A DNA stretch of 64,000 nucleotides. It comes from Sphingomonas nostoxanthinifaciens (GTDB taxonomy: Bacteria > Pseudomonadota > Alphaproteobacteria > Sphingomonadales > Sphingomonadaceae). Location: the NCBI RefSeq assembly GCF_019930585.1, contig NZ_CP082839.1, positions 3,592,001-3,656,000 of the forward strand, given 5' to 3'. The notes beneath the pieces are model-generated. The model did not search any database. It had not been told where the DNA came from and saw only the letters and a program-made list of their open reading frames with translations. Position numbers and translations under genes: made by a program. Positions 62,365-64,000 of this stretch are shown piece by piece (the stretch's first letter is position 1; every line of letters begins with the position of its first letter).

Positions 62365-64000
62365 ATGGCCCGAACCTCCACAACCGAATCGTCGGCGACC
62401 GATAGCCTCGCCACCTACCGCGCCAAGCGCGACTTTGCGAAAACCGACGAGCCCGCTGGCGCGACCAAGCCGACGTCCGGCAATGGCTTCCTGGTTCAGA
62501 AGCACGACGCGACCCGGCTCCACTACGATTTCCGCCTCGAGCTCGACGGCGTGCTGCTGAGCTGGGCGGTGACGCGAGGACCGAGCTCCGATCCGGACGA
62601 CAAGCGGCTTGCGGTCAGGACCGAGGACCACCCGCTCGACTATGCGACCTTCGAGGGCACGATCCCCAAGGGCCAATATGGCGGCGGCACCGTGATGCTG
62701 TGGGACAATGGGACATGGGAATCGATCGCCGGCAAGGATCCGCGCAAGACCATCCCCGAGGGGCATCTCCACTTCATCCTCCATGGTCATCGCATGAAAG
62801 GCGAGTGGATCATGATCCGGCTGAAGCCACGCGGCCGCGAAAAGGGCGAGAACTGGCTGCTGCGCAAGGTCGCCGACGAGCATGCCGGCGGCTCGGACGA
62901 CCTCGTGACGACGCACCTCACCGGCGTCGAGAGCGGGCTGACCATGGCCGAGATCGCGGCCGGCAAGAAACCGACGAGGAAGCGGGCCACCGCCACCAAG
63001 GCGGAGCCGCCGGCAGCATCTGCTCCCGCGCCGGCACGTCGGACGAAGAAAGCCAAGCCGGAAGGCGTCGCCCCGCCGTTCCGGCCGGTCCAGCTGGCCA
63101 CGCTCGTCGACCATGTGCCCGCCGGCAACGCCTGGCTGCACGAGATGAAATATGACGGCTACCGCACGCTGATCTCGATCGGCGGCGGTGATGGCCGCGC
63201 GTACACGCGCTCGGGCCTCGACTGGACCGACAAGTTCGCGCCCGTCGTCGCGGACGCCGCCACGCTCGATGTCTCCTCGGCACTGCTCGACGGCGAGGCC
63301 GTCGTGCTTGATGCCGAGGGCCGGACCAGCTTCCAGGCGCTGCAGAATGCGCTCAAGGAAGACCCTGGCTCGATCCTGTACTACGCCTTTGACCTGCTCG
63401 CGCTCGACGGTGACGACCTGACCGACCGGCCATTGACCGAGCGCAAGGAGAAGCTCGCCACCCTGATCGGCTCGGGCACGTCCAAGATCCGCTACTCCGA
63501 TCACATCGTCGGCCGCGGCGAGGAGCTGTTCGGCACCTTCTGCGAGGCCGGGCTGGAAGGCGTCATCTCCAAGCGGGCCGATGCGAAGTATGTCGGCTCG
63601 CGCTCGGGCAGCTGGGTCAAGACAAAGTGCATCAAGCGTCAGGAGTTCGTGATCGTCGGCTGGACGCCGTCGGACAAGCAGCGCGGCTTTCGTGCGCTGC
63701 TGCTCGGGGTCAACGAGAATGGCAAGCTGCGCTACGCCGGCAAGGCCGGTACCGGCTACACCGCCGACGAGATCGACAAGCTGATGGGCCTGATGACGCC
63801 GCTCGAGGTCAAGACGCCTACCGTCGAGGCCCCGCGCGCGGCGGTGCGCGGCGCCCACTGGATCCAGCCCAAGCTCGTCGCTGAGATCGCGTTCATGGAG
63901 GTGACCGGAGACGGCGTGCTGCGCCACTCGAGTTATCTCGGGCTACGCCTCGACAAGAAGGCGGAAGCCGTCGTCGTCGAGAAGGAAGCCCCAGTCGCCG
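62365..64000 (+). CDS. ligD: Multifunctional NHEJ DNA ligase LigD (3' part beyond the window)
   Basis: About 545 residues are present and the frame is open at the window end. Residues about 15-190 are the 3'-phosphoesterase domain (FLVQKHDATRLHYDFRLELD; GPSSDPDDKRLAVRTEDHPL; FEGTIPKGQYGGGTVMLWD). After a basic Ala/Lys linker comes the ligase domain (NAWLHEMKYDGYRTL with the KYDG lysine near residue 262; SALLDGEAVVLD; LEGVISKRADAKYVGSRSG; GWTPSDKQRGFRALLLGVNE). The primase-polymerase domain, expected last in this order, would lie to the right. With Ku it trims, fills and seals double-strand breaks. The start at 62365 follows GGACGAGAG. Confidence 0.95.
   Translation, partial: MARTSTTESSATDSLATYRAKRDFAKTDEPAGATKPTSGNGFLVQKHDATRLHYDFRLELDGVLLSWAVTRGPSSDPDDKRLAVRTEDHPLDYATFEGTIPKGQYGGGTVMLWDNGTWESIAGKDPRKTIPEGHLHFILHGHRMKGEWIMIRLKPRGREKGENWLLRKVADEHAGGSDDLVTTHLTGVESGLTMAEIAAGKKPTRKRATATKAEPPAASAPAPARRTKKAKPEGVAPPFRPVQLATLVDHVPAGNAWLHEMKYDGYRTLISIGGGDGRAYTRSGLDWTDKFAPVVADAATLDVSSALLDGEAVVLDAEGRTSFQALQNALKEDPGSILYYAFDLLALDGDDLTDRPLTERKEKLATLIGSGTSKIRYSDHIVGRGEELFGTFCEAGLEGVISKRADAKYVGSRSGSWVKTKCIKRQEFVIVGWTPSDKQRGFRALLLGVNENGKLRYAGKAGTGYTADEIDKLMGLMTPLEVKTPTVEAPRAAVRGAHWIQPKLVAEIAFMEVTGDGVLRHSSYLGLRLDKKAEAVVVEKEAPVA

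Noticed and set aside
61234..63927. 897-aa minus-strand ORF across the two ligase genes
   Set aside because: Spans two well-supported ligase genes in antisense; Arg/Leu/Gly-rich shadow frame.
1..64000. CRISPR arrays and rRNA genes
   Set aside because: No regularly spaced direct repeats and no rRNA-like conserved stretches were noticed on either strand.

Overview
The window is high-GC DNA (roughly two-thirds G+C by eye) from an alphaproteobacterium, most likely Sphingomonas or a close relative. The pointers are a PEP-CTERM protein ending in a VPEPASWALMLVGFG-type tail, a NodT-type lipoprotein efflux channel, a PAS/GAF hybrid histidine kinase of the style common in sphingomonads, and an encoded initiator tRNA 3' half of alphaproteobacterial type. 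Organism assignment is inference; no 16S or marker gene is present.

Positions 1-29.9 kb look like resident chromosome. In order: a partial LLM-type flavin monooxygenase, a SnoaL-like protein and an Old Yellow Enzyme reductase, with a divergent LysR regulator. Next come a 5'-truncated short-chain dehydrogenase and a 1767-aa autotransporter. A tripartite RND efflux operon (MFP-RND-OMF, minus strand) follows, with a divergent TetR regulator and a clear 18-bp palindrome between them. Then a diguanylate cyclase, a hybrid sensor kinase, an MscS-type channel, a PEP-CTERM protein, an Amidase_2 protein, a GH3 glycosidase, a class I aldolase and a GH130 glycoside phosphorylase.

At 29.9 kb the context changes. 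A 45-nt piece of an initiator tRNA-fMet gene (anticodon loop to CCA), still followed by its own terminator, lies next to a tyrosine integrase. This is one end of an integrated element. From 31.7 to 53.9 kb there is a dense defence island: a YhaO/YhaN (SbcCD-like) nuclease-ATPase pair; an ABC-three-component (ABC-3C) system with a predicted nuclease-like subunit, a small middle component and a DUF2326 ATPase; a complete type I Zorya system (zorA-D, minus strand); and, divergent from it, a three-gene TerB / P-loop ATPase / Lhr-like helicase operon that matches Shango (sngA-C).

At 54.3-57.2 kb an IS110 remnant, a complete IS21-family element (istA/istB) and a 5'-truncated DUF763 gene are joined without a visible target duplication. 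This looks like a deletion or rearrangement scar. The last 6 kb is a DNA-repair cluster: AlkB-like dioxygenase, Ku, a GNAT protein, a KTSC protein, a stand-alone ATP-dependent DNA ligase and the start of LigD. These are the components of bacterial non-homologous end joining, arranged around a divergent promoter region. No second copy of the tRNA-fMet fragment was seen, so the far end of the element is outside the window or was lost.
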